A stretch of 64,000 nucleotides of DNA from Winogradskyella thalassocola (GCF_900099995.1 NZ_FNCZ01000009.1:62001-126000); one strand, 5' to 3'; counted from the stretch's first letter, positions 17,324-26,690 are shown. The notes: generated by a model not told the origin, from the letters alone. Made by a program: numbers and translations.

Positions 17324-17630
17324 CTAATACCAACTGAGATTTAATACAAGTATATAGCATAATAACCTGTAGATTACATATTCAGTTTACAAAACAAAAG
17401 TTCTAGGCATAAATTTCCTAAAACATAATTAAATTTTGCTGTTTAATTGGTAAATTAATGTTCCAAAATTTTTCAGAAGTAAAAATAAAATGCACTTACC
17501 ACATTGTCTTAAACCTATTTAACGGCATAACATTAGCGTTTGCATTATACGAACTCATGCTTGAGGATTATTGAAACCCAAAAGACTATCTGTTTTTTTA
17601 GAATGAATTTACTATGATTAATTATCATCA
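17324..17630. other. 307-bp gene-free spacer
   Basis: Lies between the DUF6327-like gene (+) and the AI-2E transporter gene (-). A+T-rich, no reading frame or palindrome noticed, and no strong terminator hairpin. Confidence 0.55.
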
Positions 17631-18665
17631 TTAAACGTCGTCAGTGCTATATTCCGATAACTTTCCATATTCAGCCTTATAAATCTTAATCAATCCTAAA
17701 AAAACACTTACCAATAGAGGACCAAAAATCACTCCAATAAACCCAAATAAAGGAATACCTACAAGTACTCCAAAAAGTGTAATCAATGGATGCACATCAT
17801 CTAGTTTTTTGAGAATATATAACCTTAAAAGGTTATCTGTAGCACCAACGACTACGGTACCATAAGTTAAAATTCCCCAAGCCTGAAAAGAATTACCATA
17901 AGATAAAGCAAGTAAAAATACTGGTACAATTCCTATCGATATACCAACAAAAGGAATTAGCGAACCAATAGTTGTAATTGCAAACCAAAATAGCGCATCT
18001 TCAATACCAAAAATCACAAACCCAATAAGCGCAATAAAACCTTGTGCTAAAGCAACTAAAGGAATACCAATAGCATTAGATTTCACCATGGATTGTACCT
18101 CGCCACTAATTTCATCAATATTCTTAGAACTCATAGGAATAAAATCAGTAAAAGCCTGCCTTAGTTTTTTAAAGCTAATTAGCATAAAATAGAGCATAAA
18201 GTACATAATACTGATAGCTATAAATAGATTAAAAGTACTGCCTGCCATATTCTGTATACGCTCCGTTAAAAAAGTGGTAACTGATTGTGTATCGATCTGA
18301 GAATTAATGTCTATTCCTATTTCAGTTTCCAGATTTCCCATTAAATCTTTAAGAGCATTAATTACTTTTTCGCTATTACGAGCTATGTCAGAAATTTTTT
18401 CACCTAACAATAATCCAAAACCAATAAGAGGAATTAGAATAACAAAAAAAGAACCTATCATTAATGTAGCAGCAGCTAGTGCAGGTTTCCAGCAGTAATG
18501 AAACACTAATTTTTTCATTATACTTTTTAATAAAATGTAAAATGTAATTGCGCCTAAAACACCTGTTAAATAAGGAAGTATTTCGTAAAAAATTAAACTA
18601 CCAGTAAATATAATTAATAGTAACACAAAAATTTGACGGATTATTTTAGGCTCAATATGTGTCAT
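17631..18665 (-). CDS. AI-2E family transporter (PF01594-type permease)
   Basis: 344 residues with about seven to eight membrane segments; the family's typical ending appears as LPLITLFGVLVGIPLFGFIG-type sequence (here DDVHPLITLFGVLVGIPLFG). Members export varied small molecules or act as Na+/H+ antiporters; the name AI-2E does not establish autoinducer transport. It begins 11 nt after the REC-Crp gene and is transcribed in the same direction, so it is the third gene of the kinase-regulator operon. Confidence 0.85.
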   Translation of the reverse strand: MTHIEPKIIRQIFVLLLIIFTGSLIFYEILPYLTGVLGAITFYILLKSIMKKLVFHYCWKPALAAATLMIGSFFVILIPLIGFGLLLGEKISDIARNSEKVINALKDLMGNLETEIGIDINSQIDTQSVTTFLTERIQNMAGSTFNLFIAISIMYFMLYFMLISFKKLRQAFTDFIPMSSKNIDEISGEVQSMVKSNAIGIPLVALAQGFIALIGFVIFGIEDALFWFAITTIGSLIPFVGISIGIVPVFLLALSYGNSFQAWGILTYGTVVVGATDNLLRLYILKKLDDVHPLITLFGVLVGIPLFGFIGVIFGPLLVSVFLGLIKIYKAEYGKLSEYSTDDV

Positions 18666-18676
18666 ACAATGTAGGT

Positions 18677-19747
18677 TTAACCAAACAGGGCAATATCCTC
18701 AAGGGTTTCTTTGTCGTCTATCACTATTTTTCTAGCATGGCCAATGGTTATTAAACCTTCATTCTTAAATTCGGTGAGCATACGAATGGCCGTTTCTGTA
18801 GCTGTACCAATAAGACCCGCAAAATCCTCTCTACTAATACTTATACCATTGTTTTCGTTATTTAGTAAAATAGACTTGTTATGTATGTCTAATAAAGTTT
18901 TAGCCACACGTTGTCTTACAGTTCCAAAAGCCACGTTAATTAGTTGTTCTTGTACTTCTACTAAATTATTTGATATTATACTAACAAACTTATTGGCAAC
19001 ATCTTTATTGGTGTGCAAAAGGGTTGTAAAATCCGATTTCGGAATTTCGTACAGTTCTGCATCTTCAAGTATTGCTGCAGATTCTATATAGCTCCCATGG
19101 TCTGACAATAATGATAACTGGCCAACAAAATGACCAGCGCTGCACAAGCCTGTAACAAACTCTTTACCCTTTTCGGTGGTTTTATAAGTCTTTACTGCTC
19201 CACGTTGTATAAAATATAAATAATTAGCCCTATTGTTTTCCCTATAGAGTACAAATCCCTTACTATGTTTTTGCGGTGAATAATCTCTAGATAAATGGTC
19301 TAAATCCAAATAGTTAGATGCTGCTTTTATAAATTGTCTAACGCCTTCAATCGAAGGAGAATAGTGCTGCTTTAAAAAATCGTGTTTTTTCAAACGACAT
19401 TCTATAGCTTCTAACAATTCTTTTTCACTAAACGGCTTGGTTAAATAATCGTCTGCACCTAGATTCATGCCTTTTCGCATGTCTATTTTTTCTGTCTTAG
19501 CTGTGAGAAAAATAAATGGAATACTAGCTGTATTGGTGTTTTTGTTTAAATCTTGTAACACTTCATAACCGTCTAATTCTGGCATCATAATATCGCACAC
19601 AATAACATCAGGAAGTAAATGCTTTGCCTTTTCTACACCTACTTTTCCATTTTCGGCTGTTACAGTGCTATAACCTGCAAGTTCTAGAATGTCTGCTGTA
19701 TTTTCACGAACAATCTCATTGTCTTCTATAATCAGTACTTTTTTCAT
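18677..19747 (-). CDS. response regulator with receiver, cNMP-like and HTH_Crp domains
   Basis: 356 residues. Residues 1-120 are a receiver domain with acidic pocket ED (8-9), phosphoacceptor Asp52 in VCDIMMPELDGYE, Thr82 and Lys104. Residues ~150-250 form a cyclic-nucleotide-binding-like barrel, but the cAMP signature is altered: GQLSLL replaces GEL and ESAA replaces RSA, so cAMP binding is unlikely. There is no Fnr-type Cys cluster. Residues ~255-350 hold the Crp-type winged helix; the recognition helix (TATETAIRMLTEF) keeps Glu318 and Arg322, which in Crp and Fnr contact the TGA/TCA half-sites. It is encoded 36 nt after the sensor kinase and is the prime candidate to bind the repeated palindrome. 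Confidence 0.9.
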   Translation of the reverse strand: MKKVLIIEDNEIVRENTADILELAGYSTVTAENGKVGVEKAKHLLPDVIVCDIMMPELDGYEVLQDLNKNTNTASIPFIFLTAKTEKIDMRKGMNLGADDYLTKPFSEKELLEAIECRLKKHDFLKQHYSPSIEGVRQFIKAASNYLDLDHLSRDYSPQKHSKGFVLYRENNRANYLYFIQRGAVKTYKTTEKGKEFVTGLCSAGHFVGQLSLLSDHGSYIESAAILEDAELYEIPKSDFTTLLHTNKDVANKFVSIISNNLVEVQEQLINVAFGTVRQRVAKTLLDIHNKSILLNNENNGISISREDFAGLIGTATETAIRMLTEFKNEGLITIGHARKIVIDDKETLEDIALFG

Positions 19748-19783
19748 CGAAAATTATATTTTTATTCCCAAATTATTGAGACC

Positions 19784-22700
19784 TCATTCATTATTATTAA
19801 TGGGCAATTCAACGCAAAACGTGGTGCCTTCATTTAGTTTACTTTCAAAACTAATAGTTCCACCCATTAGCTCGGTATAGTGCTTCGCTATATTTAATCC
19901 TAGACCTGTTCCTTCTATATTTATAGCATTATTTGCTCTAAAAAAACGATTAAACAATTGGTCTTGTTCTTCCTGAGGAATCCCAATACCGCTATCTTTA
20001 ATTTCTATTAATACTTTATCTTTGTTTTTATCTATTTTTATATTTATAATTGAATTTACTACGGAGTATTTTGATGCGTTAGATATGAGATTTGTAATTA
20101 TTCGACGAAGTAATTTAGCATCTAGATTTACAATTAAATGCAACAGACTTGAATTAAAACTGATTTGCTGTTCTTTTTTCAGAGTCACTTTACTTTCATT
20201 AATCAATATTTTAACAAAATGGATAATTTCGAAGTGTTCTTTTACAGCTTTTGTTTTACCCTCTTCTAATTTACTTAATGAGAGAAAATCGTTTAAAATA
20301 GTGATAAGGTGATTTACATTCTGTTCAATTTGTAATACGTATTTTTCTCTTTTCACCTCTGTTCCATATCCATTTTGTTTGCGTATTAAAATCGCAGAAG
20401 TTAGTATAGCACTTAAAGGAGTTCTAAATTCGTGGGATGCTGTAGATATAAAACGAGATTTTAGTTGATTTAATTCTTGCTCTTTTTTTAGTGCATTTTG
20501 TATTCTAAATTCAATTTCCTTTTGCTCTGAAATATCGTTGTAAACCATTAAGGCATTAGTTACTTGGTTGTTCTCATCAAATAATGGAGCAGTGTTTACT
20601 GAGAAGTATCTGTTTTTATATTCAAGTTCAAACGAGAGATGGATTCCGGAGAGAGTTTTAAAAATGTATTCACTTATAATTTTTTTTCGTTCTTCAGCAA
20701 AAAATGAAAGATCATCTAAATTCATGCCTTCAAAGACAAGTGATTTAAAACCAAGTTGATCCAACGCTTCCCCTTCGGCTAAGACCAATTGAAAATCTTT
20801 ATTTATAACAACAATTAAGCCTTTTGGAAAATTTTTTGCAATTGCTGTGGTAATTGATTTACTAATGATAGTCTCACTTTCTGCTTGTTTGGCAATCTGT
20901 ATTTGATCTTTGAGATTAAGATTAGTAACAACCAACTCTTTCACAGTTGCCATAACTTCCTCTGTACGTTCCTTTACTTTTTCTTCTAATTTTTGAGCGT
21001 ATATTTCTAACTGCTTTTTGCCTTCTTTTAGTACAATTAAATTATTATGTTTCTCAATGGCAATACTTGCTAGATAAGTCATATCTAAAAGCATTTCTTT
21101 TTCGTTAGCAAAAGGTTTTCTTGCTAATGAGCTATAAAAACTTAATACTCCTAGTACGTCATCAATAGATGACATAATGGGGAATGACCAACAAGCTTTT
21201 AAACCATTTTTTAAAGCCATATGTTTATAACCTTCACAATAGACGTTAGTTTCTATATCAGAGGCAATAACTTCTCTTTTTAAAAACGTTGCAGCACCAA
21301 ACGTACCTGCTTTTGGACTAATAACAGTACCATCAATAAAATTACAGAATGTTTTTGGTAAATTTGGTGCCACTAATATGTGTAATGTTTTATCTACTTT
21401 ATCTAATATGGAAATAGAACCCATACAATCTTTAAGATATATTTCTGCTGTATCAATAATTTTTTTCGTTATCGATTTTAAAGGCTTGTCTTGAGCTATT
21501 AATTCTAGTATTTTTTGAATTCTATCTTTAAGATCTACTGCCCTAACCTTATTTGTAACATCATTTTGAACACCTATGAAATGGGTTAATTTATTTTTAT
21601 TGTTACGAACTGGTGTAATAGTAACATCATTCCAAAAAAGTGTCCCATCTTTTCTATAATTTCTCAGTACAACACGACAGGCTTTTCCCCCTGCAATGGC
21701 CTTTTTCATAACATTAATCTCTACTTGATCTCTATCATCTTTTTGCAAAAAATTACAGTTTTTACCATATACCTCTTTTTTACTATAGCCTGTAATTTTT
21801 TCAAAAGCATCATTACAGTAAATAATTGGTGTATTTCTTTTTTGCGCATCTGAAATTATTATACTATTGCTTGCAGAAGCCAAGGCATTATTTTTTATAT
21901 TAAGTTGTTCATCCTTTTCTCTTTCTTTTGTAACATCTCTAACAATGGTTAAAAGTTTATTGTCGTTCATATGAACCACACGGGCTTCATAATGTTCAAT
22001 TCCTTTTTTACCTTCAATACTATATTCTGCTATCTGTAAGTTTCCAGAGGCTAGCAAATCTTTGTAGGATGTTTTAATTTTTTTATATACAGATATAGGT
22101 AATACATCCTTCATATTCAAACCAATGAATTTTTCAGGCCCTGTAAATAATTTTTTAGAATTCTTTGCATACCAATCAAGATAGTTGCCTTGATGATCTT
22201 GAATAAACATCATATCTGGTATGGCATCTAACAATGCTCTCATTTTAACTTCATTAGTCTTTATGGTAAATTCCTGCTCTTTATATGCAGTTATATCTGT
22301 AATAAATCCTACTAAATCGATTCCATTATTTTCTTGGTTATATACAGCTTCCCCTTTTACCCAAACATATTTTATACTGCCATTTTTATGTTGAATGCGA
22401 TGCTTACAGTCAAAAGTTTTTTTTTGTTTTACGGCAGTTTGTATGTGTTCCCAAACGTTATTGCAATCTGCTTCTATAATGAGCTGACCGTAATTTATAT
22501 TCGCGTTTTTAAAATCATTAAATGGATGTCCTGTAATTTCTAAACAACCTTCACTAATATAGTGCATGGTATAATCTTTATTATTTTTACAGCGAAACAA
22601 AATACCTTTGATATTACTAATTAATGAATCAAATTTTTGATTACTTTCTATTAACTTATCATTAGTTTGCTTAATTTCTAGAAGATTTTCAGTTCGATTG

Positions 22701-23056
22701 GTTACATCTCGCAAAAAAGTGATGATTAAATTTTTACCATCAATTATCGAAGAAGTTAACTTGATTTCTAAATTAAATTCTTTTCCATCATTTTTGACCC
22801 CTAATATTTCAAAATTTTTATTAGTCCTTGTTTTTTTTAAGTTTATTATGTATTTTATAAGTTGTTCTCTATTTTTACTTGTTATTAAAGTATCTAAACT
22901 CCTACCTAATAAATCATCAGAGTCAATACCAAACAGATTTTCGCATGCAGGATTTGCTAGTAAAATAGTCGCGGTGTTATCTACCACTAAAACACCTTCA
23001 GATGTTAATTGGAACATACTTTGAAAAAGACTTTCATTTTGTAGACTACCTATCAT
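19784..23056 (-). CDS. multi-PAS sensor histidine kinase with a LOV domain and a GAF domain
   Basis: 1090 residues, soluble. Domains in order: PAS (~10-115), PAS (~140-255), PAS (~265-380), LOV-type PAS (~390-505), GAF (~515-680), coiled coil, PAS (~735-850), HisKA with STASHEFRTP (His875) and HATPase (N box NLISNASKYS, DSGIGIP, GTGLGLNIAKHY). The fourth PAS carries GKNCNFLQ with Cys434, NYRKDGTLFWN (Asn466, Asn476) and GVQNDVT (Gln497), the flavin-contact residues of blue-light LOV domains; the Arg usual after Cys is Asn. No receiver domain is attached; the REC-Crp regulator follows in the operon. A palindrome at 23429-23440 may drive it. Confidence 0.9.
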   Translation of the reverse strand: MIGSLQNESLFQSMFQLTSEGVLVVDNTATILLANPACENLFGIDSDDLLGRSLDTLITSKNREQLIKYIINLKKTRTNKNFEILGVKNDGKEFNLEIKLTSSIIDGKNLIITFLRDVTNRTENLLEIKQTNDKLIESNQKFDSLISNIKGILFRCKNNKDYTMHYISEGCLEITGHPFNDFKNANINYGQLIIEADCNNVWEHIQTAVKQKKTFDCKHRIQHKNGSIKYVWVKGEAVYNQENNGIDLVGFITDITAYKEQEFTIKTNEVKMRALLDAIPDMMFIQDHQGNYLDWYAKNSKKLFTGPEKFIGLNMKDVLPISVYKKIKTSYKDLLASGNLQIAEYSIEGKKGIEHYEARVVHMNDNKLLTIVRDVTKEREKDEQLNIKNNALASASNSIIISDAQKRNTPIIYCNDAFEKITGYSKKEVYGKNCNFLQKDDRDQVEINVMKKAIAGGKACRVVLRNYRKDGTLFWNDVTITPVRNNKNKLTHFIGVQNDVTNKVRAVDLKDRIQKILELIAQDKPLKSITKKIIDTAEIYLKDCMGSISILDKVDKTLHILVAPNLPKTFCNFIDGTVISPKAGTFGAATFLKREVIASDIETNVYCEGYKHMALKNGLKACWSFPIMSSIDDVLGVLSFYSSLARKPFANEKEMLLDMTYLASIAIEKHNNLIVLKEGKKQLEIYAQKLEEKVKERTEEVMATVKELVVTNLNLKDQIQIAKQAESETIISKSITTAIAKNFPKGLIVVINKDFQLVLAEGEALDQLGFKSLVFEGMNLDDLSFFAEERKKIISEYIFKTLSGIHLSFELEYKNRYFSVNTAPLFDENNQVTNALMVYNDISEQKEIEFRIQNALKKEQELNQLKSRFISTASHEFRTPLSAILTSAILIRKQNGYGTEVKREKYVLQIEQNVNHLITILNDFLSLSKLEEGKTKAVKEHFEIIHFVKILINESKVTLKKEQQISFNSSLLHLIVNLDAKLLRRIITNLISNASKYSVVNSIINIKIDKNKDKVLIEIKDSGIGIPQEEQDQLFNRFFRANNAINIEGTGLGLNIAKHYTELMGGTISFESKLNEGTTFCVELPINNNE

Positions 23057-23428
23057 TTATTGCTTATAATTAAGTTGGTTATAATGCATTTTTAACTCAG
23101 AACTGGCTGTATTACAATTTTCGGAAAAGACTTTGTAAATTACGGTTGTATAAATGAGATAAGCAGTTCTTTAATTAAACAACCTAAATATCATTTGAGT
23201 TTTTTTGTGCTAAATGCAACTCTCACACCAAAACTATTTTCAATAGCATTTGTGACTAAAAATTGTGTTGTATTTTTTTCTATAATTTGTTTTTATTAAT
23301 AAATGTCATTAAATTTTTTCCAAGTGAACTAATTGAGAATGTTTAATCTACATACAATAAAAACTCGCCAATTAGTTGTAATAAAAAATATCTATTATAA
23401 AATTAACCTTTTTTAAAACCACTTAATA

Positions 23429-23440
23429 TGATATATATCA
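23429..23440 (-). promoter_or_regulatory. palindrome TGATATATATCA, possible autoregulatory site of the kinase operon
   Basis: A perfect palindrome but with a TA-rich centre, so chance is more likely than for the others. On the minus strand TAATTTTA (23405-23398) lies at the standard 23-nt spacing. The implied leader before the kinase start is long, ~335 nt. Confidence 0.45.
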
Positions 23441-23572
23441 GAATCTTACAACCAATATCATATAAATAGATATGATAAATAAATAAGTACAAAAAAAATG
23501 TCTTCATATTATAAGAAAAACAAAGTTATCCAATGAAAAAATGAAATTAGGTTAATCTTATTTTTGATTAAA

Positions 23573-23584
23573 TGATCACGGTCA
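23573..23584 (+). promoter_or_regulatory. palindrome TGATCACGGTCA of the patatin operon
   Basis: At 23-nt spacing the sequence is TAACTTCA (23608-23615), with two mismatches to TAnnTTTG; the GH130-gene promoter shows the same ..TTCA ending. Confidence 0.6.
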
Positions 23585-23658
23585 TTTCAAGAACATTTAT
23601 TAAGCCATAACTTCAGTAATTATAATCAAAATCAGTTTTTTAATATTTTTATATAGCA

Positions 23659-24459
23659 ATGAATAGCGAGACTATAGGTTTAGTACTTTCTGGAGGTGGT
23701 ATGCGAGGCGTAGCACATGTTGGTGCTATAAAAGCCTTAGAAGAACATAACATTTACCCAACACATATAGCAGGTACAAGTACTGGTGCCATTGTAGGTG
23801 GATTATATGCTTATGGCTATACATGTGATGAGATGATGCAATTTTTTAAAACCGTACAAATTTTGGACTACAAAAAATATGCACTCAACAAACCAGGCTT
23901 TATAGATAGTGGAAAGTATTACAGTTTTTTCAAGAAAAAATTTCCAGAAGACAGTTTTAGTGTACTAAAAAAGAAACTATTTATTACTGCTACAAATATT
24001 ACTGATGGTAAACTTGAAACCTTTAGTGAGGGTGAACTTATAAAACCGATTTTAGCTTCTTCTGCTTTTCCTGGATTGTTTTCTCCTGTTAAAATTAAGG
24101 ACAAGTTATATATTGATGGTGGTGTGCTTAATAATTTCCCTTTAGAACTTATTAGAAAAGATTGTGACACTTTAATCGGTGTGTATTTAAATCTCTTTGA
24201 AACTGCTTCTATCAGTGATTTTAAACACTTTTATAACATTATTGAACGTGCTATAAACATTAGAATAGCCAAAAGTGATGAAAAAAAATTTATACACTTT
24301 GACGTCGTAATTGCACCAAAAAACTTGACGCATTATGGCTTATTCGATAAAAAAAACATTGATGCTATTTATAAAATAGGTTATAGCAACATGAATAAAA
24401 CATTAATAAACAACACTTTAAATATTAAAAAACAAGAACCTTCAATATTACAACTATGA
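23659..24459 (+). CDS. patatin-like phospholipase
   Basis: 266 residues. The oxyanion-hole motif SGGGMRGVAHVGA, the nucleophile elbow GTSTG and the catalytic Asp in DGGVLNNFP are all present, the patatin Ser-Asp dyad in its usual order. No signal peptide, so it is cytoplasmic like RssA-type proteins; it would hydrolyse phospholipids or other acyl esters. It is the first gene of a five-gene operon; its stop overlaps the start of the HMA protein by 4 nt. Promoter: palindrome at 23573-23584. Confidence 0.9.
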   Translation: MNSETIGLVLSGGGMRGVAHVGAIKALEEHNIYPTHIAGTSTGAIVGGLYAYGYTCDEMMQFFKTVQILDYKKYALNKPGFIDSGKYYSFFKKKFPEDSFSVLKKKLFITATNITDGKLETFSEGELIKPILASSAFPGLFSPVKIKDKLYIDGGVLNNFPLELIRKDCDTLIGVYLNLFETASISDFKHFYNIIERAINIRIAKSDEKKFIHFDVVIAPKNLTHYGLFDKKNIDAIYKIGYSNMNKTLINNTLNIKKQEPSILQL

Positions 24460-24677
24460 GAAAAACAGTACACATACAAAATCTCATCTGTGAAACTTGT
24501 GCAAAAACTATTACAAGCAAACTTACAGAATTACAACATATTAGTGATGTAGATGTTGACTTAGAAAAGGAAACTGTAAGCTTTAACTTTTTTACAAAAC
24601 ATGATTTTGAACATGCTAAGCACACCCTAGAAATGCTGGGCTATCCGATACTTGGACATGATAATATTTTAAACTAG
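24456..24677 (+). CDS. small heavy-metal-associated (HMA) domain protein
   Basis: 73 residues. The HMA fold is suggested by beta-alpha-beta spacing and the metal-site loop LICETCAKTI, where CxxC is the usual copper-chaperone pair (the usual GMxC form has become ICETC). It could bind Cu+ or Zn2+. Its start codon overlaps the stop of the patatin gene (ATGA), so the two are translationally coupled. No metal ATPase with an HMA domain lies next to it. Confidence 0.7.
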   Translation: MRKTVHIQNLICETCAKTITSKLTELQHISDVDVDLEKETVSFNFFTKHDFEHAKHTLEMLGYPILGHDNILN

Positions 24678-24764
24678 TAACTATAACAAAGAAAAAATAA
24701 CACAAAGATGACCTCTTTAAAACTGTTCTTAAAAGGAATCAAGTGCTTTATGAATCTTATTATA

Positions 24765-25412
24765 ATGAAACGTCTCTCTAAATATCTTATGTATCTGCTC
24801 ATGGTATATGGAATGATTACTTGCAACAATTCAGACAAAAAACTACCGAATACGACCTCTAACCAAATCCAATTTTCGGACCAACAGCTATACACCATTG
24901 ATAATTCTGGAATTTCAATTTTATGGACAGCTCATAAATTCACTAATATAGTTGATGTTTCAGGGACTTTTAACACCTATATATTTGAAAGTAAAAAGAC
25001 CTCTGGCACTGTTGAAAACATCTTGAATAAATCAAAATTATCAATACCTACGGCAACTGTAAACTCAAGCAATCCAATACGAGATTTTAAATTAGACACT
25101 TATTTTTTTAAAGCGTTTAACACTTCAAAAATAATAGGCACAATTACAAAAGCGAAAGAAAATGAAGGCATTATAGATTTAAAAATGAATCATACTTCCA
25201 AAAAAATTCCATTTACCTATGCTATTGAAAAAGATACCATAAGGCTTTTTACCAATTTGGATCTAACCTATTGGAAAGGAGAAGAAGCCCTTAAAACACT
25301 TAATACGGAATGTTATGAGCTTCATAAAGGGACTGATGGTATTTCAAAATTATGGACAGATGTGGATGTCGTTATTAAAATACCTGCACATAAAACACTT
25401 ATAATAAATTAA
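24765..25412 (+). CDS. YceI-like lipoprotein
   Basis: 215 residues from ATG 24765, where MKRLSKYLMYLLMVYGMITC gives a lipoprotein signal peptide with Cys20; an in-frame ATG at 24708 would put 19 extra residues before it and is less likely. The mature part follows the YceI lipocalin-like pattern: ISILWTAHKFTNIVDVSGTF near the start, DFKLDTYFFKAF and later NLDLTYWKGEEALKTLNTEC. YceI proteins bind isoprenoid lipids in a beta-barrel. In the same operon as a phospholipase and a hydrolase, it may handle lipids in the envelope. Confidence 0.75.
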   Translation: MKRLSKYLMYLLMVYGMITCNNSDKKLPNTTSNQIQFSDQQLYTIDNSGISILWTAHKFTNIVDVSGTFNTYIFESKKTSGTVENILNKSKLSIPTATVNSSNPIRDFKLDTYFFKAFNTSKIIGTITKAKENEGIIDLKMNHTSKKIPFTYAIEKDTIRLFTNLDLTYWKGEEALKTLNTECYELHKGTDGISKLWTDVDVVIKIPAHKTLIIN

Positions 25413-25416
25413 AATT

Positions 25417-26052
25417 ATGAAATATAAAGATATAAGTATCCCAATAAATAACACAATCTTAAAAGGACGACTGCATATAGCAGAAAACCAAAAAGGACTT
25501 GTTATTTTTTCTCACGGAAGTGGTAGTAGTAGAATGAGTAGCAGAAATAATTTTGTTGCAGATTTACTGTTAAAGGAAGGCTTTTCTTCGTTATTATTTG
25601 ATTTATTAACGGAAGCAGAAGATACTATTTATGAAAATAGGTTTAACATTGATTTACTTGCTGAACGATTGGTGGCAACTACAAAATGGATAACCAAACA
25701 AAAGGACATGCAAAATGTACCTATTGGTTTTTTTGGTGCAAGTACTGGTGCGGCTTCTGCATTAAAGGCAACACCATTTTTAGGAACAAGGATAAAAGCC
25801 ATTGTGTCTAGAGGTGGTAGACCAGATATGGCCATAACTATTTTAGATAAAATAAAGAGCCCAACCCTTTTAATTGTTGGCGGTAACGATGGTGTCGTTA
25901 TTGATTTAAACAAAAAAGCCTACTCCAAACTTTTAGGCATTAAAAAAATAGAGATTATTGAAGGTGCAACCCATTTATTTTCTGAAGCAGGAAAATTAGA
26001 AGCTGTAGCAAAATTAACCTGTAATTGGTTTAATAAATATTTAAAAAACTAA
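25417..26052 (+). CDS. dienelactone-hydrolase-like alpha/beta hydrolase
   Basis: 211 residues. The alpha/beta hydrolase pattern is complete: SHGSGSSRMSSRNNFVA near the start, nucleophile elbow GASTGA (Ser), the acid in VGGNDGVV and the His in GATHLF. The size and the early HGSGSS motif match the dienelactone-hydrolase-like proteins found beside phosphoribosyltransferase genes; in mycobacteria the two are fused (Rv0571c-type, from memory). Four nt separate it from the YceI gene and 5 nt from the phosphoribosyltransferase gene. Substrate unknown. Confidence 0.82.
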   Translation: MKYKDISIPINNTILKGRLHIAENQKGLVIFSHGSGSSRMSSRNNFVADLLLKEGFSSLLFDLLTEAEDTIYENRFNIDLLAERLVATTKWITKQKDMQNVPIGFFGASTGAASALKATPFLGTRIKAIVSRGGRPDMAITILDKIKSPTLLIVGGNDGVVIDLNKKAYSKLLGIKKIEIIEGATHLFSEAGKLEAVAKLTCNWFNKYLKN

Positions 26053-26057
26053 ACATC

Positions 26058-26690
26058 ATGGTATTTAAAGATAGAATTGAAGCCGCTTATTTATTAGCGG
26101 ACCAACTGGAAACCTACAAAGAAAAGAATGCTCTAATTTTGGCTATCCCAAGAGGTGGAGTGCCTATGGGATATATTTTAGCAAAACAGCTGCATTTACC
26201 TTTAGAAGTGGTACTTTCTAAAAAAATAGGGCATCCATTGCATAAAGAATTTGCTATTGGTGCCGTAACCTTAAAAAGCCTAGTTTTAAGTGAAGCCGCT
26301 AAAGAAGTCTCTAAAAATTATATTGAGGAAGAAACTAAAAAAAATAGAACTTTGCTTTCCAAACGCTATCAAGATTATTATGGTAATAAAAAACCGCAAG
26401 AACTTAAAGATAAAATCTTAATTATTGTAGATGATGGTATTGCTACAGGTAATACTATTATATCTACTATTGAAATGTTACATGATGAGCAACCAAAAAA
26501 AATTGTGGTTGCTATTCCGGTATCATCTAAAAGTGCTTTACAAAAACTAAAAAACACACCATTTATTAACGAAGTTATTTGTCTATCAATACCCGAAAAT
26601 TTTAGAGCTGTAGGTCAGTTTTACAAAAATTTCGATCAAGTTGATGATACCGAAGTTAAAACATATCTCAATAAGAAAACCACAAGTTAA
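26058..26690 (+). CDS. phosphoribosyltransferase-domain protein
   Basis: 210 residues. The N-terminal strand IPRGGVPMGYILAKQL and the PRPP-binding loop VDDGIATGNTI define a type I phosphoribosyltransferase; the acidic DD pair is kept. The natural substrate is not evident. Its immediate partner is the dienelactone-hydrolase-like gene, a pairing that recurs in stress regulons. It is the last gene of the patatin operon, which ends at the hairpin 26757-26796. Confidence 0.85.
   Translation: MVFKDRIEAAYLLADQLETYKEKNALILAIPRGGVPMGYILAKQLHLPLEVVLSKKIGHPLHKEFAIGAVTLKSLVLSEAAKEVSKNYIEEETKKNRTLLSKRYQDYYGNKKPQELKDKILIIVDDGIATGNTIISTIEMLHDEQPKKIVVAIPVSSKSALQKLKNTPFINEVICLSIPENFRAVGQFYKNFDQVDDTEVKTYLNKKTTS

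Larger units (their letters stand above)
23057..23658. other. 602-bp divergent intergenic region
   Basis: Lies between the kinase gene (-) and the patatin gene (+). It holds two palindromes (23429-23440 and 23573-23584) with -7-like elements in opposite directions. The rest is A+T-rich with no frame worth calling. Confidence 0.6.
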
